Positions 10,201 to 19,415 of a stretch of DNA of 64,000 bases are shown in pieces. The stretch is from Tritrichomonas musculus (Eukaryota > Parabasalia > Tritrichomonadida > Tritrichomonadidae): positions 558,001-622,000 of the forward strand of contig JAPFFF010000027.1 in NCBI GenBank assembly GCA_039105265.1. Direction: 5' to 3'. The notes beneath the pieces were generated by a model that made no database searches, was not told the DNA's origin, and saw only the letters and a list, made by a program, of their open reading frames with translations. Both the position numbers and the translations under genes were made by a program. Numbering within the stretch: position 1 is the stretch's first letter; every line of letters starts with the position of its first letter.

Positions 10201-12088
10201 GTGTCATATCCCATATTAAATTGTCAGGAGCATCTAATAATTCATCATGAATCCAATCATCATCTTGGAAGTCATATCCATGTTCTTGCCATTCCTCATC
10301 TACAATATTCCAAGCTACATATTGACCTAATTCTGCATGATATTCTCTATTACGGTATAACATTTCATTTGTTGGCATATGTAGATATGAATTCTCTTCT
10401 GGAAAGAACACCCATTCTTCATATCTATCACTATACCTGAGATGTCCTCTATGGTCATTTTCAAAGATTGGTATTAATACATCTACTATTGCTTCACTAG
10501 CTCCTTCTCTCCAACCTTCCTCGAAAGGATAATAAATATTTAACATAACCCATTCATCATGAACAACATCCCACATGTAATTTTGAGGTACAGGAGCATT
10601 CCTATTTCGTCTCCATCCTGCAGGTCTATCCAAGTTATCATCTCTTTCTCGCCATTCCTCATAGATGATGTCCCAAACATAATTACTATCTTGATTATAT
10701 AGACCGTTCGAACGGTCGCCAATTGGTCTAAAAACTGGTATTTGTTGTTCTTGGTCTTGTTGTTCCATAGCTTGTTTTGCTATATCAGGTATTGCATCCT
10801 CATACATAACAACATCAAGCATAGCATCTTGAAATGACTGTACTTGTTCACCAAGATTCAATCTATTTATATTCTCATCAATATCACCGAAATGTTCTTC
10901 AAGATGTCGATTTTGATTTCTTAGGTAGTTCGTCAATTCATCAATCTCATCTTGCGGGATACCTATGCCACCTCCTCCTTCCTCCTCTTCATGATTGCAA
11001 TCACAGGATTTTATCTGCGATACTTGTCCTATCAAATCATTAATTACAATCATGAGTACTTCGATATTTCGTTGAACGTCATTTAAGTGGTCATTTAAGG
11101 TGACTGACATTTGAGTACCATCAATATGAGTAATGGTAATTTTATTATCTGGAGCTTTGGATAGTCGAAATAATTTTAAGGCTTTTGAGATACCTAAACC
11201 TAATACACTCGAAAACAGCAAATATTGAAGTATTTGAGGAGTGTGTTTGTAATTTTCTAAGTAGTATCTTGTATATATATCAAGGAATTCACATGGGCTA
11301 CTTACTTCAATAATTTGGTCTGCCTCAACCAAGTCTGTACACCCTTTGTATCTATATCCTATTCTTTGTACAGACAATTTATCTAGATTCCAATGGTATT
11401 GAGATATCCTAGATACGAAATTTTTAAAGTTAGATTCATTAAAAGCCTCATATAAGAATCTCTTTGTTGTCATGTTAGTTCTTTCATTCTTTATGACATT
11501 TATCAATAAATCTCCCAGGTTCGAATAACCAAACTCAGCTAAAAATGGGTCAGGCTCTGGTGTTGGAAGTGGTACAGGGTCTTGAAGATATCGAATAACC
11601 TTTGTTTGTCCTAGTTGTTCATCTGTTGATATTTGTTCATATCCATCAACAGCACACATCAATTCGGTATACATCTCATGAATAGCCTCACATGTATTAG
11701 ATTCTTCTTCAATAAATTCATTTAAGGTATTTACGCAAAGTTCATCTTTTATCAACTCCTTATATGACTCTGCTTTTTCAGGTAGTGAGCCTTCTAATAG
11801 AGGTGTCTTTTCAGGTCCTTTAAATACATATTTTAAATAATTGGCAAATTTGTGTGTAATAGGTACATTGCCGAAACCATCAAGCTTTCCTCCATTTTCG
11901 ATATAACCTTTGACTACTCTTTCATCTACTTCAGCCTTGTTATATAAACAACTAAACGTAGGATAATCATCTGGGTCCTCATTTCTTATAATATCAATAT
12001 TACCTTCATCATTAACACTTATCTCAACATCCTTGTCTTTGAGCTTCTCTGCTTCATTTGATTGCAAAGAATAAAGTTTAATTGACAT
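7292..12088 (-). CDS. Polinton giant fibre-like protein B with WDxxxEEW repeats
   Basis: About 1,598 residues from the MSIKLYSLQ methionine; a start at 12130 would run into the divergent gene. The C-terminal half is paralogous to protein A and ends in the same arrangement of coiled coil, hydrophobic segment and helical tail. The middle (about residues 469-683) contains at least five degenerate repeats of tryptophan-rich motifs: YVWDIIYEEW, YMWDVVHDEW, AWNIVDEEW, LIWDMTHEEW and VWNEDKRQW. A glycine-rich EEEEGGGG linker lies near residue 370. It lies 19 bp from protein A in the same orientation, consistent with tandem duplication. A role as a virion surface or attachment protein is inferred from size, repeats and coiled coils only. 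Confidence 0.75.
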   Translation of the reverse strand: MSIKLYSLQSNEAEKLKDKDVEISVNDEGNIDIIRNEDPDDYPTFSCLYNKAEVDERVVKGYIENGGKLDGFGNVPITHKFANYLKYVFKGPEKTPLLEGSLPEKAESYKELIKDELCVNTLNEFIEEESNTCEAIHEMYTELMCAVDGYEQISTDEQLGQTKVIRYLQDPVPLPTPEPDPFLAEFGYSNLGDLLINVIKNERTNMTTKRFLYEAFNESNFKNFVSRISQYHWNLDKLSVQRIGYRYKGCTDLVEADQIIEVSSPCEFLDIYTRYYLENYKHTPQILQYLLFSSVLGLGISKALKLFRLSKAPDNKITITHIDGTQMSVTLNDHLNDVQRNIEVLMIVINDLIGQVSQIKSCDCNHEEEEGGGGIGIPQDEIDELTNYLRNQNRHLEEHFGDIDENINRLNLGEQVQSFQDAMLDVVMYEDAIPDIAKQAMEQQDQEQQIPVFRPIGDRSNGLYNQDSNYVWDIIYEEWRERDDNLDRPAGWRRNRNAPVPQNYMWDVVHDEWVMLNIYYPFEEGWREGASEAIVDVLIPIFENDHRGHLRYSDRYEEWVFFPEENSYLHMPTNEMLYRNREYHAELGQYVAWNIVDEEWQEHGYDFQDDDWIHDELLDAPDNLIWDMTHEEWVILSQHLEWIDRWRTQNTPAVNALVRARNSFVQVFGEIVWNEDKRQWVWEPKDDPSPMALSIENTKEVKTDNSSAVAIPDFVKGFDKFEDVLKCYGVQISKDTPSLDPVKPVLGKYIIKGDLEVNGKIICDSIPSGGTSSGGITTTDWSLETGYPDYYLTNQDIRQIPHGIGDKHFNAFLIVLRKELKDAIETITDETIIFKIILRTDSLYYDDNKYFKEIYIKVINGVILCPVISYNSETRRCTLSYNAYNELDVAEDYLYIMFEKTLPFSPFDLYIKGDMLIYYMLNQHCLVSTQPVVKCDIIDADNALKLQKTDMLYLYKPTSISNEIINDKEYYKMVYEIPNDYYLIECFKFKFKEFCFGNTWELEWQIDDINTDRNKGHWEGNNLRGRLAGNIVNKLNKRNINYYHNDNRTHLCYVMMKNDEIHNEIIDRGEHGILYSFYELANKEGKIATKILLNNNEVIDGETNHVQCIVFQMGGHNKETYEGYDLVGVECRLLGYEENVVKFNELIPKISRIYLDIYLPKSSTPTRLTFKIKPEILHVYGQANANVDLIGDKDTIERIACYWKDSHINTDSRQIELYLRKSMTDPIEEINWNPQINPFEYIINQQYYEIYPNPNAATTLYTDYNICSSKIITADNITTMRSDLNVVANNFDVLSYDVGILRLDVNKLQMEMLEQQYITQHLQADMKSVKIMSGITLAFTIGTFLWDVAGTLLSDKGVNLGRRAIHGNDDVSHYTSLDDLCRDYGSTAPQNVRLETAGTIQRVVGSVEDSATRLNGYWSQFRELLRDLDRWDGNNAMVDIVFEQIGDLTNTIYEEFPNAIMPEWLRRLLKERGMRRSVVTQSDTPEPDLIPKVIEWCETDYQRLDDPEKFEDNWINPEKAVLSLSATVDVCNRMRESMKLPIGILAHELSSVKEKVNKKHPLDDINMDEYIKKSEVEELLMAYDNRIKALEAKCANIE

Positions 12089-12105
12089 TTTTTGGATATA
12101 ATAAA
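12089..12105. promoter_or_regulatory. 17-bp divergent intergenic spacer
   Basis: Only 17 AT-rich bases separate the start codons of giant protein B (minus) and the 236-residue gene (plus). Any start signals for both genes must overlap the coding ends. No defined motif can be assigned. Confidence 0.35.
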
Positions 12106-12816
12106 ATGTTAGTATCAGTACAAAGTACAAATGCTGATGAATATAATAAGGTATCTATCAATTTGGATATACCTTGGAAGTGTAAATATGTCAAGTATTA
12201 TGTATCTTCAATTAGTACCTTGAGTAATATTCTGTTAACCAATGGTGATGATTATATTGAAATGTCAAGTGATTCAATACCTATTAAAGCCTATTTTCGA
12301 ACTCCTAAATTTTCCTATACTATCAAAGAATTACAATCGGTATTAAATTTAATGTCTTGGTTTCAATGGGAGTATAAACAAGAAACAAGAACATTTCAAT
12401 TAAAAACCACAATGAAGACTACCATTACGTCTTTAACTCATCGAGCTGCATTAGTAACTGGTCTTTATAATACTCCATTGCCTTTAGAGTTGCCTGCTAA
12501 TACAACCTATATAATAAAAGATATACCAATATTAAATCATACTAAGTTGTATTTAGTATCATTACAAGGTAATGCCATATACTCCAATATAGGTGAACAA
12601 CAATATACACCATCAGTTATTGGTAGTATAAATACCTTCACCTTAGATAATAAACCACTTATATATGATTTCGAAACTGAAAGTAAACCATTAAAAATAA
12701 AAACATATACAGATTCATTAAAATTTTTAGAATTAAGTTTAGTAGATTTCCAATACCAGCCGATATTGTTAAAAAGTCCTTTGTTCATAACTATCAAAAT
12801 TAAACCATCTACGTAA
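12106..12816 (+). CDS. Polinton protein of unknown function (236 aa)
   Basis: Started at MLVSVQSTN, the methionine just past the divergent spacer; an upstream methionine at 12082 would overlap the opposite gene. The protein is rich in beta-forming residues (valine, isoleucine, threonine, tyrosine) throughout, with no signal peptide or membrane segment. It could be a beta-sandwich structural protein, but no family is recognised. It lies alone on the plus strand between giant protein B and the polymerase, and its stop overlaps the polymerase stop by 8 bp in a tail-to-tail arrangement. Confidence 0.65.
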   Translation: MLVSVQSTNADEYNKVSINLDIPWKCKYVKYYVSSISTLSNILLTNGDDYIEMSSDSIPIKAYFRTPKFSYTIKELQSVLNLMSWFQWEYKQETRTFQLKTTMKTTITSLTHRAALVTGLYNTPLPLELPANTTYIIKDIPILNHTKLYLVSLQGNAIYSNIGEQQYTPSVIGSINTFTLDNKPLIYDFETESKPLKIKTYTDSLKFLELSLVDFQYQPILLKSPLFITIKIKPST

Positions 12817-15800
12817 ACCTAAGAGTACGTGCAAATTTAGGTAAGTTGGTTTGTTGAAATGTCTTTGACTTCCTGAATGCATTCGAACCATCCAACAAAT
12901 CAAATGTCATGCTTTCTCCTTTGTACATCCTTTCAAAAAGTTCTTCAACTGAGATACCCATCCTTTTGCACTTGTTGAGAATAACTTGTTTTGGAATTCC
13001 TTTAAGTCTAATATGGTATCCTTCATTTCCTTGTTCATCAACCAAGATATCGAGGTAGCTCTTTTTACCAAGTGCAATGAGTTTTCTTGAGTGTATTTCC
13101 CCTTGACTACCTTCGAACTCATCGAAGTCATTATGGAACTGACACATATTTTTACCAATAAGAGGTTGATGATACTTGAACTGGAATAAGTCAGCTATCT
13201 TTGGCACGTCATTTTCCATAACGTGACAAGAATCTGTGTCTTGGTAGTAGATAGGTATACCTGCTTGCTCAGCTGTAGCCATAACCCTGTTCATTAAGTG
13301 CTTACTCCAAGAGAGAACGCTTGCACCAAATTGAGGTAGGTTGAAATGGTCATTAATTGGTTTCAACTTCTTGACATAGCACTTATCAATATTAACATCT
13401 TCAACAACCTCCTTGACAAAGTTGTAGTTCCGCCAGAGATACTTGTATAGTTGGCTTTTTGGTACTGTCTTTGTTTCAGTCTTAGTTGCTTTTAATATTG
13501 ACTTGCCATATATGGAGTTGAGGAGGAGCTTTATTGTTTGTTCAAGAGGGTTCTTTTGCTTTTTATAACTTGCCCTGAGATTAAAGAGCTTCTCAATGAA
13601 CTCATTGATTTTCTTGTTAAATCCTTCATCAAAGTAATAGCCACGTATTAACTCATATTCAACATCATAAAATTCGAACAAGTCCATAAGACCTACTTTA
13701 TCGATATAATAATGGTCAACAAGGAAATTGCCGAATATTTTACTACCTGTTTCATTCCTTGTAAATACTTGTCCAAATTTATATGGCTCTTTTGATTTAC
13801 ATTCGAGTTTCTTGATGTTGACTTCGATAAAGAATGTATCATATTGCATAAGTTGTTCATGGGTAGTACCTTGTGGTATTACTTTAGGTCTTCCTTTTGG
13901 TATACCATCCATGACATACATTGCAGATGGATATAAGCTAACTGCATCAAAGTCTTGTATCCTTCCTTCGATGTATTGCTTTTCATTACCTGCTGTCATT
14001 GTTCGTCCACCTGAAACACATCGTTGAATGAAGTCTTGACACTTACCTGATAATTCATAACATCCATCAAAACAACCATATTTTTTTGCAAAGCAATATC
14101 CAATAGCACTGATAGATATAAAATCATGAACACCATACATATCTGTCTTTGTTTCTTTAAAGACTTCTCCGAGGTCTCTATTAAATTTTTCCATTCCCTT
14201 CATCAAAACAATACAATCCTTGAAACAATAGAAGATGGCATATTTAATGATGTCGATTTTGCCATCATTATAACAATTTGCTATTTTTGCATTTTCGATA
14301 ATCTGCTTGCAGTTTGCATCAAGTTGTTCTTTCGATAACTTGTCTTGGTTTTCATCGATGTATTGCTGTTGGAACTCAGTAGCATCAACAATTCTTCTTT
14401 GTATGTTCTCTTGTGTATATAGCTTATATGCCATGACTTCCTTGTGAACATTGAGGTTGAACATTGTAGCAAATTTACTTAATGCTTGTGGTATTATACT
14501 GTATGAGTTCCTGAATGTTAATCTTTTTTTGACTTTCCTTGTACCTTCTTCGAATAATGTCATGATGATTTGAAGTACAGTACCACTTCGTTCTGTTATC
14601 TGTGTATCCCATCCAGGTGTGTTAATGAAAAAGCATGCATCATACTTGAGGTTGTGAAAATATGTTAATGAACCACTCCATAAATAATTCAAGAGCTTCT
14701 GTCCACAATCTTCACCTTGAATAGATATTTTATGTATGTTGGCACCATCTCGAAAGATAGTACAATTGAGATATGGTATATGTGGACTGACTGTAGAGTT
14801 TGTTTCGAAGTCGCTATAATAAATCCTTGACCATGTATTTTGTTTCTTCTTGTTATTATCAATGAGTCTTGTACATTGTTCTGCATTATATTCGAGACTT
14901 ACATAATCTTTCACATGGTCATATTCAGTTGTGTTGATTATATCCATTTCACATGCTTTTATTTCTTCGAATAGATGTAGTTCAAACATCTTTTGGAAAA
15001 AGGTTATTGGTTTGATTCCTTCATGATTATAGTCTTTGACAGTCTTTCCATTATCATGCAATCTTTGTATCTTACATCTTTTTTCAAAAGGCATATGTGC
15101 AAATGTTTTATCAAGTTCTTCATAGTGTTGAAGGTAGAATAATGTACAAGGTATTTTCCTGTTGAGCATATAATGGTCTTTGAACAATATCAGTTTAACT
15201 TCTCTTTTAAAATCAACAGACCATTTTTTCTTTCTGGTGTTGATTCTTGTTTCATACTTGTATTTATCAGGTTGTTCAACAACTCTAATGATGCTAAAAT
15301 TGCACTTGAACTTTTGAGCAACATCAATTATCTTGTTATTAGGTATGGTTCTTGTTTGAACAAAAAATCGTAGGTCATCTATTTCATCATCAGTGAACAC
15401 ACCTGATTGTATACAAGCATATACAAAACAATTATCTCTGTAGTTCTCTTTCCTTACTTCATGAAAGATTTGATATGCTGATAGGTCTATTGGAGAACGA
15501 TTGATGTATGGAAAAAAACTACCTTCTGGTGTATTTCGATAGTCTTCATCAATTTCGACTTCATCATCATAGATTTCATGAGTATCCATATCTTGCATCT
15601 TGGTTCGAAAATGAACACCATCATTTGTTTTATTCATGTCAATAAATTGTACCTCATATCGAACAGGAATGAACATGTTTGAGATGTATGGATTTGTATC
15701 TGATTGGTCTTCACTTAAATCAAGTTCTCCTGTTATATGTCCGAGTGTACTTTCGATGTTGTGCTTATCACTGAGTGTGAAGTACTTGTGAGTTCCATCA

Positions 15801-16084
15801 AGTGCTATTGCTTTTACAATAGGTCTTCCAACATGTTTCATTTTATAAATCTGTCTAAGTGTTTCAGTAAACGCATACCTCTTATCTTCATCTTGGTTGA
15901 TGTCTGTTGCAAAACCAATACCTTGTCCTGCTGGAATCATGAGCTTCCTCATTTCTTCTTTAAACTTGTCGTTCTTTTTATATTGTTTAGCACGTCGATT
16001 ATATTCACGACGAAACTGTGATTTGGTATCAGCATAGACATCTCCAATAGCATCTAAAAAATCATCTTCAATGTCCTTGTTCAT
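12809..16084 (-). CDS. pPolB: Polinton protein-primed DNA polymerase B
   Basis: About 1,091 residues from the MNKDIEDDF methionine. It replicates the element from its ends using a protein primer. Visible family B motifs in order: exonuclease motif DFETNS (about residue 421) with YFHNLKYDACFF after it, polymerase motif A DFDAVSLYPSAMY (about 713), motif B LLLNSIYGK (about 857) and motif C YYQDTDSCH (about 948), then RLKGIPK. The long N-terminal extension (over 350 residues), including DNCFVYACIQSG, is typical in length for Polinton polymerases. This gene anchors the family assignment. Confidence 0.95.
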   Translation of the reverse strand: MNKDIEDDFLDAIGDVYADTKSQFRREYNRRAKQYKKNDKFKEEMRKLMIPAGQGIGFATDINQDEDKRYAFTETLRQIYKMKHVGRPIVKAIALDGTHKYFTLSDKHNIESTLGHITGELDLSEDQSDTNPYISNMFIPVRYEVQFIDMNKTNDGVHFRTKMQDMDTHEIYDDEVEIDEDYRNTPEGSFFPYINRSPIDLSAYQIFHEVRKENYRDNCFVYACIQSGVFTDDEIDDLRFFVQTRTIPNNKIIDVAQKFKCNFSIIRVVEQPDKYKYETRINTRKKKWSVDFKREVKLILFKDHYMLNRKIPCTLFYLQHYEELDKTFAHMPFEKRCKIQRLHDNGKTVKDYNHEGIKPITFFQKMFELHLFEEIKACEMDIINTTEYDHVKDYVSLEYNAEQCTRLIDNNKKKQNTWSRIYYSDFETNSTVSPHIPYLNCTIFRDGANIHKISIQGEDCGQKLLNYLWSGSLTYFHNLKYDACFFINTPGWDTQITERSGTVLQIIMTLFEEGTRKVKKRLTFRNSYSIIPQALSKFATMFNLNVHKEVMAYKLYTQENIQRRIVDATEFQQQYIDENQDKLSKEQLDANCKQIIENAKIANCYNDGKIDIIKYAIFYCFKDCIVLMKGMEKFNRDLGEVFKETKTDMYGVHDFISISAIGYCFAKKYGCFDGCYELSGKCQDFIQRCVSGGRTMTAGNEKQYIEGRIQDFDAVSLYPSAMYVMDGIPKGRPKVIPQGTTHEQLMQYDTFFIEVNIKKLECKSKEPYKFGQVFTRNETGSKIFGNFLVDHYYIDKVGLMDLFEFYDVEYELIRGYYFDEGFNKKINEFIEKLFNLRASYKKQKNPLEQTIKLLLNSIYGKSILKATKTETKTVPKSQLYKYLWRNYNFVKEVVEDVNIDKCYVKKLKPINDHFNLPQFGASVLSWSKHLMNRVMATAEQAGIPIYYQDTDSCHVMENDVPKIADLFQFKYHQPLIGKNMCQFHNDFDEFEGSQGEIHSRKLIALGKKSYLDILVDEQGNEGYHIRLKGIPKQVILNKCKRMGISVEELFERMYKGESMTFDLLDGSNAFRKSKTFQQTNLPKFARTLRFT

Positions 16085-16151
16085 GTTTAACACAAAATAA
16101 AAGTGAAACGATAAAAATAAAAACAAAAGAAAAAGTTAAAAAATTAATTGT

Positions 16152-17558
16152 TTATTGAGGATATCCATTATCATCATCATCTAGATGTGGAAAATTATAT
16201 TGGAATTCATTTCCTTTCGACTTCATATCAGATTTTTGTTGATATTGGTTCTTTATCATACCTTCATTGAAGGTTTTGATGTTCTTCATCACTTGTTTCG
16301 GTGATTGCCTCCTGTCTTTTTTAACGAAGTCGCATGAATTGTCCAACTTCTCTTTCTCTTCTGGTGATAAGTATGGTCGAAGATGATAAATGCAATTGGA
16401 CAACTTCCATCCATATGTCTTGAACAATGATGTTTGTTCAGCTGTAGAAGTCTGGGGAATGGTGTCAAACATGTATCGAAGATGGTCTAGTTCGTTGTCC
16501 ATCAATTGAGTTCTTACATACTTCTCTGCAAATGAATCAGTTGTTGGAGGACCAGCTTGTTGAGCATTTTTCAGATCCGCCACGTCCTTCTTCAGATCGT
16601 GAATTTTGTTAATGTACTTCGCCACCTTTTTTGGAGTAAGTTCCAATTTCATCAGCTCGAGTGCGTATTCGTCGCTACTATCAATGTCTTTCCTGAGTTC
16701 TTCAGCATTGTGATTGATGTCTTCAATGTGAAATTCTACACCAGTCATTTTCTCCTCCAACTTCGTTAATCGGTCTTTCAAGTTTTCATTTTCTTCTATT
16801 AATTGTTCCATTTCTTCTCGAAAGTCGAATGGACGAACATTATCCTCCTTATAATCACTATTGGATTTCATATCATGAACACTTTTCGGTGGCTTGTATG
16901 GTTCTTTGCGAGCTGGTGATGGTTCTTCAACAACATCTTCGATTTTTGTTTCTTCCTTCGGATTGGTACTTGTCTTCTGCGGTTCTGTAAATCCAGATGG
17001 TCTGGATATAGGACCAAGTCTTGGAGGTGGTGGTGGTATTTTTGGTAATGTATTTGGTGTAGGAGGAAGGAGTGGATGATATCGAGGTGGTGGAAATACT
17101 TTACTCGAAAATGGCACGTACTGCTGCTTCTTCCTTCTTGCATCGTCTTCTTGCTTCAATCTTGCTAATGCTTCTTCTTCTTCTTGTTGCTGCTTCTTCC
17201 TTCTTGTTGCTGCTTCTTCTTCTTGTTGCTGCTTCTTCCTTTCTTCTTCTTCTTCTTGTTGCTGCTTCTTCCTTCTTCTTCTTCTTCTTCTTTGCTTCTT
17301 CCTTTCTTCTTCTTCTTGTTGCTGCTTCTTCTTCCTTCTTGCTTCATCTTCTTCTTGCTGCTTCTTTAATCTAGCTGCTTCTTCTTGCTGCTTCATGATG
17401 TACTGCTTCATTGATTCGAGTTGTTCTGGGGTCATGTTCTTGAACCAATCGTCTGCGGGTGGAGCTGATGGCGGATCTGATGGTGGAGCTTGTTGACCCA
17501 ATTGCTCGATCGAGTCAAATAGACTAACATCGCTGTCTGAGCTGTAGTTGTATGACAT
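16152..17558 (-). CDS. Polinton coiled-coil, low-complexity protein
   Basis: About 468 residues from the MSYNYSSDSD methionine. The order is an acidic/serine start, a proline-rich stretch (PPSDPPSAPPADDW), about 110 residues of K/Q/E/R repeats (KKQQQEEEE type) encoded by a CTT/CTG-rich stretch at about 17110-17400, a proline-rich segment (PPPRYHPLLPPTPN), and a helical coiled coil around NENLKDRLTKLEEK. No enzyme motif. It sits directly upstream of the polymerase in the same direction. A scaffold or core role is possible but not shown. The triplet-rich stretch is likely to vary in length between copies. Confidence 0.7.
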   Translation of the reverse strand: MSYNYSSDSDVSLFDSIEQLGQQAPPSDPPSAPPADDWFKNMTPEQLESMKQYIMKQQEEAARLKKQQEEDEARRKKKQQQEEEERKKQRRRRRRRKKQQQEEEEERKKQQQEEEAATRRKKQQQEEEEALARLKQEDDARRKKQQYVPFSSKVFPPPRYHPLLPPTPNTLPKIPPPPPRLGPISRPSGFTEPQKTSTNPKEETKIEDVVEEPSPARKEPYKPPKSVHDMKSNSDYKEDNVRPFDFREEMEQLIEENENLKDRLTKLEEKMTGVEFHIEDINHNAEELRKDIDSSDEYALELMKLELTPKKVAKYINKIHDLKKDVADLKNAQQAGPPTTDSFAEKYVRTQLMDNELDHLRYMFDTIPQTSTAEQTSLFKTYGWKLSNCIYHLRPYLSPEEKEKLDNSCDFVKKDRRQSPKQVMKNIKTFNEGMIKNQYQQKSDMKSKGNEFQYNFPHLDDDDNGYPQ

Positions 17559-17750
17559 TACAAGTATAAAAATGATTAATTTTCTTGTTGATATCACTAA
17601 ATTTTAAATTTCGTAGAAAAACTCGAAGGTGGATATTTTTCTTTGAAAAAGTTAAATACACTATAAAAATTCAAAAATTGAATTAAAAAAAAATAAAATA
17701 TATTGAAATTTTAAAAAAATATATTTATTAATATCACTATTATTTTATTA

Positions 17751-18176
17751 ATGATGAATGAAGAAGAAGATAAAATAGAAGATATTTTACAAAAACAAAC
17801 ACCTCCTAAAGGTTGTGATTCATTCGACTACAAAATAAATATAAACATGTCGAAAAAAATATCTCAACTAAAAGTTGAAGATGATACATCAAATTTAAGA
17901 ACGATGTGTGAAAATTATGCTCATGCTCTTGAAAATGATGCACATCGACTTCGAGCAAAACAAAAAAAGAGGTACGATGAATGGTTTGACAACCTCGAGA
18001 AAGATTGTTATCCTGCAAGAGACATTGTTAACTTGTACAACATGTTCTTTGGTCATGAACTACCTATTACTCGACTTGGTTTCGGGCATCTCGATGGAAC
18101 AAAGAGACACTTTACACATAAGAAAGTGAAAAGAAACAAGAAGTTCATCACAATGTACTACAAGAAAAATGAATAA
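17751..18176 (+). CDS. Small Polinton protein, unknown (141 aa)
   Basis: Acidic at the N-terminus (MMNEEEDKIEDI) and strongly basic at the C-terminus (HKKVKRNKKFITMYYKKNE), with a helical middle (YAHALENDAHRLRAKQKKRYDEWF). No known domain recognised. It is divergent from the coiled-coil gene (193-bp spacer) and is followed by the minisatellite. The basic tail would suit nucleic-acid binding. Confidence 0.55.
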   Translation: MMNEEEDKIEDILQKQTPPKGCDSFDYKININMSKKISQLKVEDDTSNLRTMCENYAHALENDAHRLRAKQKKRYDEWFDNLEKDCYPARDIVNLYNMFFGHELPITRLGFGHLDGTKRHFTHKKVKRNKKFITMYYKKNE

Positions 18177-18193
18177 CTAAAAATTTTTTAACT

Positions 18194-18722
18194 ACTTGTT
18201 TTTTTTCGAGGTACTTGTTTTTTTCGAGGTACTTGTTTTTTTTCGAGGTACTTGTTTTTTTTCGAGGTACTTGTTTTTTTTCGAGGTACTTGTTTTTTTC
18301 GAGGTACTTGTTTTTTTTCGAGGTACTTGTTTTTTTTTTTAGCTACTTGTTTTTTTTCGAGGTACTTGTTTTTTTCGAGGTACTTGTTTTTTTTCGAGGT
18401 ACTTGTTTTTTTTCGAGGTACTTTTTTTTTTTAGCTACTTGTTTTTTTTCGAGGTACTTGTTTTTTTTCGAGGTACTTGTTTTTTTTTTTTCGAGCTACT
18501 TGTTTTTTTTCGAGGTACTTGTTTTTTTTCGAGGTACTTGTTTTTCCTCATAAGCTACTTGTTTTTCCTCATAAGCTACCTTTTTCCTCATAAGCTACCT
18601 TTTTCCTCATAAGCTACCTTTTTCCTCATAAGCTACCTTTTTCCTCATAAGCTACCTTTTTCCTCATAAGCTACCTTTTTCCTCATAAGCTACCTTTTTC
18701 CTCATAAGCTACCTTTTTCCTC
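18194..18722. repeat. Two adjoining minisatellites
   Basis: From 18194 to about 18545 a unit of roughly 19 bp, TACTTGTTTTTTTTCGAGG, repeats with variable T-runs; some copies read AGCTACTTG. From about 18546 to 18722 an 18-bp unit, CCTCATAAGCTACCTTTT, repeats almost perfectly. The last copies run into the end of the small basic gene on the minus strand. The array separates two gene blocks and may act as a recombination-prone spacer. Confidence 0.9.
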
Positions 18723-18968
18723 ATGTGATACCTCTTTATTTTCATATTCTTTTATTTTTTCCTTCATACTTTGTACTTCTTTTTTCTTTCTTTCACGATA
18801 TGCCTTTTGTTGTTTCTTACGTGCTTCATTTCTTTCTTCAACTGTTGCATATTTTGGTTTCCTTCCTCTTTTTTCGACACTCTGAAGATTCTCTTTGCTT
18901 TTCGACTTCTTGAGTTTTTTGATAATGGCTGTTTCTTTGAACTCACCTAAATCTAAATTTTGGCTCAT
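18702..18968 (-). CDS. Small basic protein, bZIP/AT-hook-like
   Basis: 88 residues. The middle reads KRGRKPKYATVEERNEARKK and continues QQKAYRERKKKEVQSMKEKI. RGRKP is an AT-hook-like core, and the N-x-x-A-x-x-x-Q/R spacing with flanking basic residues resembles the basic region of a bZIP factor, but the leucine zipper that should follow is short. DNA binding is likely by composition. The final residues are encoded inside the 18-bp minisatellite. The start codon lies 57 bp from that of the divergent gene at 19026. Confidence 0.55.
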   Translation of the reverse strand: MSQNLDLGEFKETAIIKKLKKSKSKENLQSVEKRGRKPKYATVEERNEARKKQQKAYRERKKKEVQSMKEKIKEYENKEVSHEEKGSL

Positions 18969-19025
18969 GATTTCATTGGAGATAAAAAATTGAATTATTT
19001 TTTCAAAATCACTTCATTTTTTAAA

Positions 19026-19388
19026 ATGTCGTCTACCGCAAAAGACTTCAAAGAATACCAAAAACAGCAAAAGAATGATATAAAAAGTGCTAATGCTGAA
19101 ATCACCAATGCTGTTAAAGAGGTTGTATTCCTGTTCAACCAAAAAATAACAAACTCTACACCATCTAGTGTCTGCATCAACTATGACCCTTTGATACAAA
19201 CCAACTTGAACAAGATTGCTGGTGCACTTACTCAAATGAATCTCACTACCTGTGAGGTTTATATCAAAAAGAATCCACAATCTCCAAAACCAAAACCTCT
19301 TGGCTTTCAAGTGCCAATAGTGTCTGACTCGCAAGAGACACAAGAAGATGATGAACAAGAAGCTTCATCACCAAAAGATAAGGAGTAA
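19026..19388 (+). CDS. Small Polinton protein, unknown (120 aa)
   Basis: Started at MSSTAKDFKEYQ; a methionine at 18960 would overlap the opposite gene. A helical first half (KEYQKQQKNDIKSANAEITNAVKEVVFLFNQK) precedes a serine/proline-rich acidic tail ending SSPKDKE. No domain recognised. Possibly a small oligomeric or accessory structural protein. Confidence 0.55.
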   Translation: MSSTAKDFKEYQKQQKNDIKSANAEITNAVKEVVFLFNQKITNSTPSSVCINYDPLIQTNLNKIAGALTQMNLTTCEVYIKKNPQSPKPKPLGFQVPIVSDSQETQEDDEQEASSPKDKE

Positions 19389-19415
19389 GAGTAAAAAATA
19401 ACTACTTCTAATTTT

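Noticed and set aside
17072-17374. Leucine-rich hydrophobic frame on the plus strand
   Set aside because: Antisense reading of the CTT-rich stretch that encodes the K/Q/E coiled coil.
18215-18612. Phe/Leu-rich membrane-like frames
   Set aside because: They are translations of the TTTTTTTCGAGG minisatellite in different frames.
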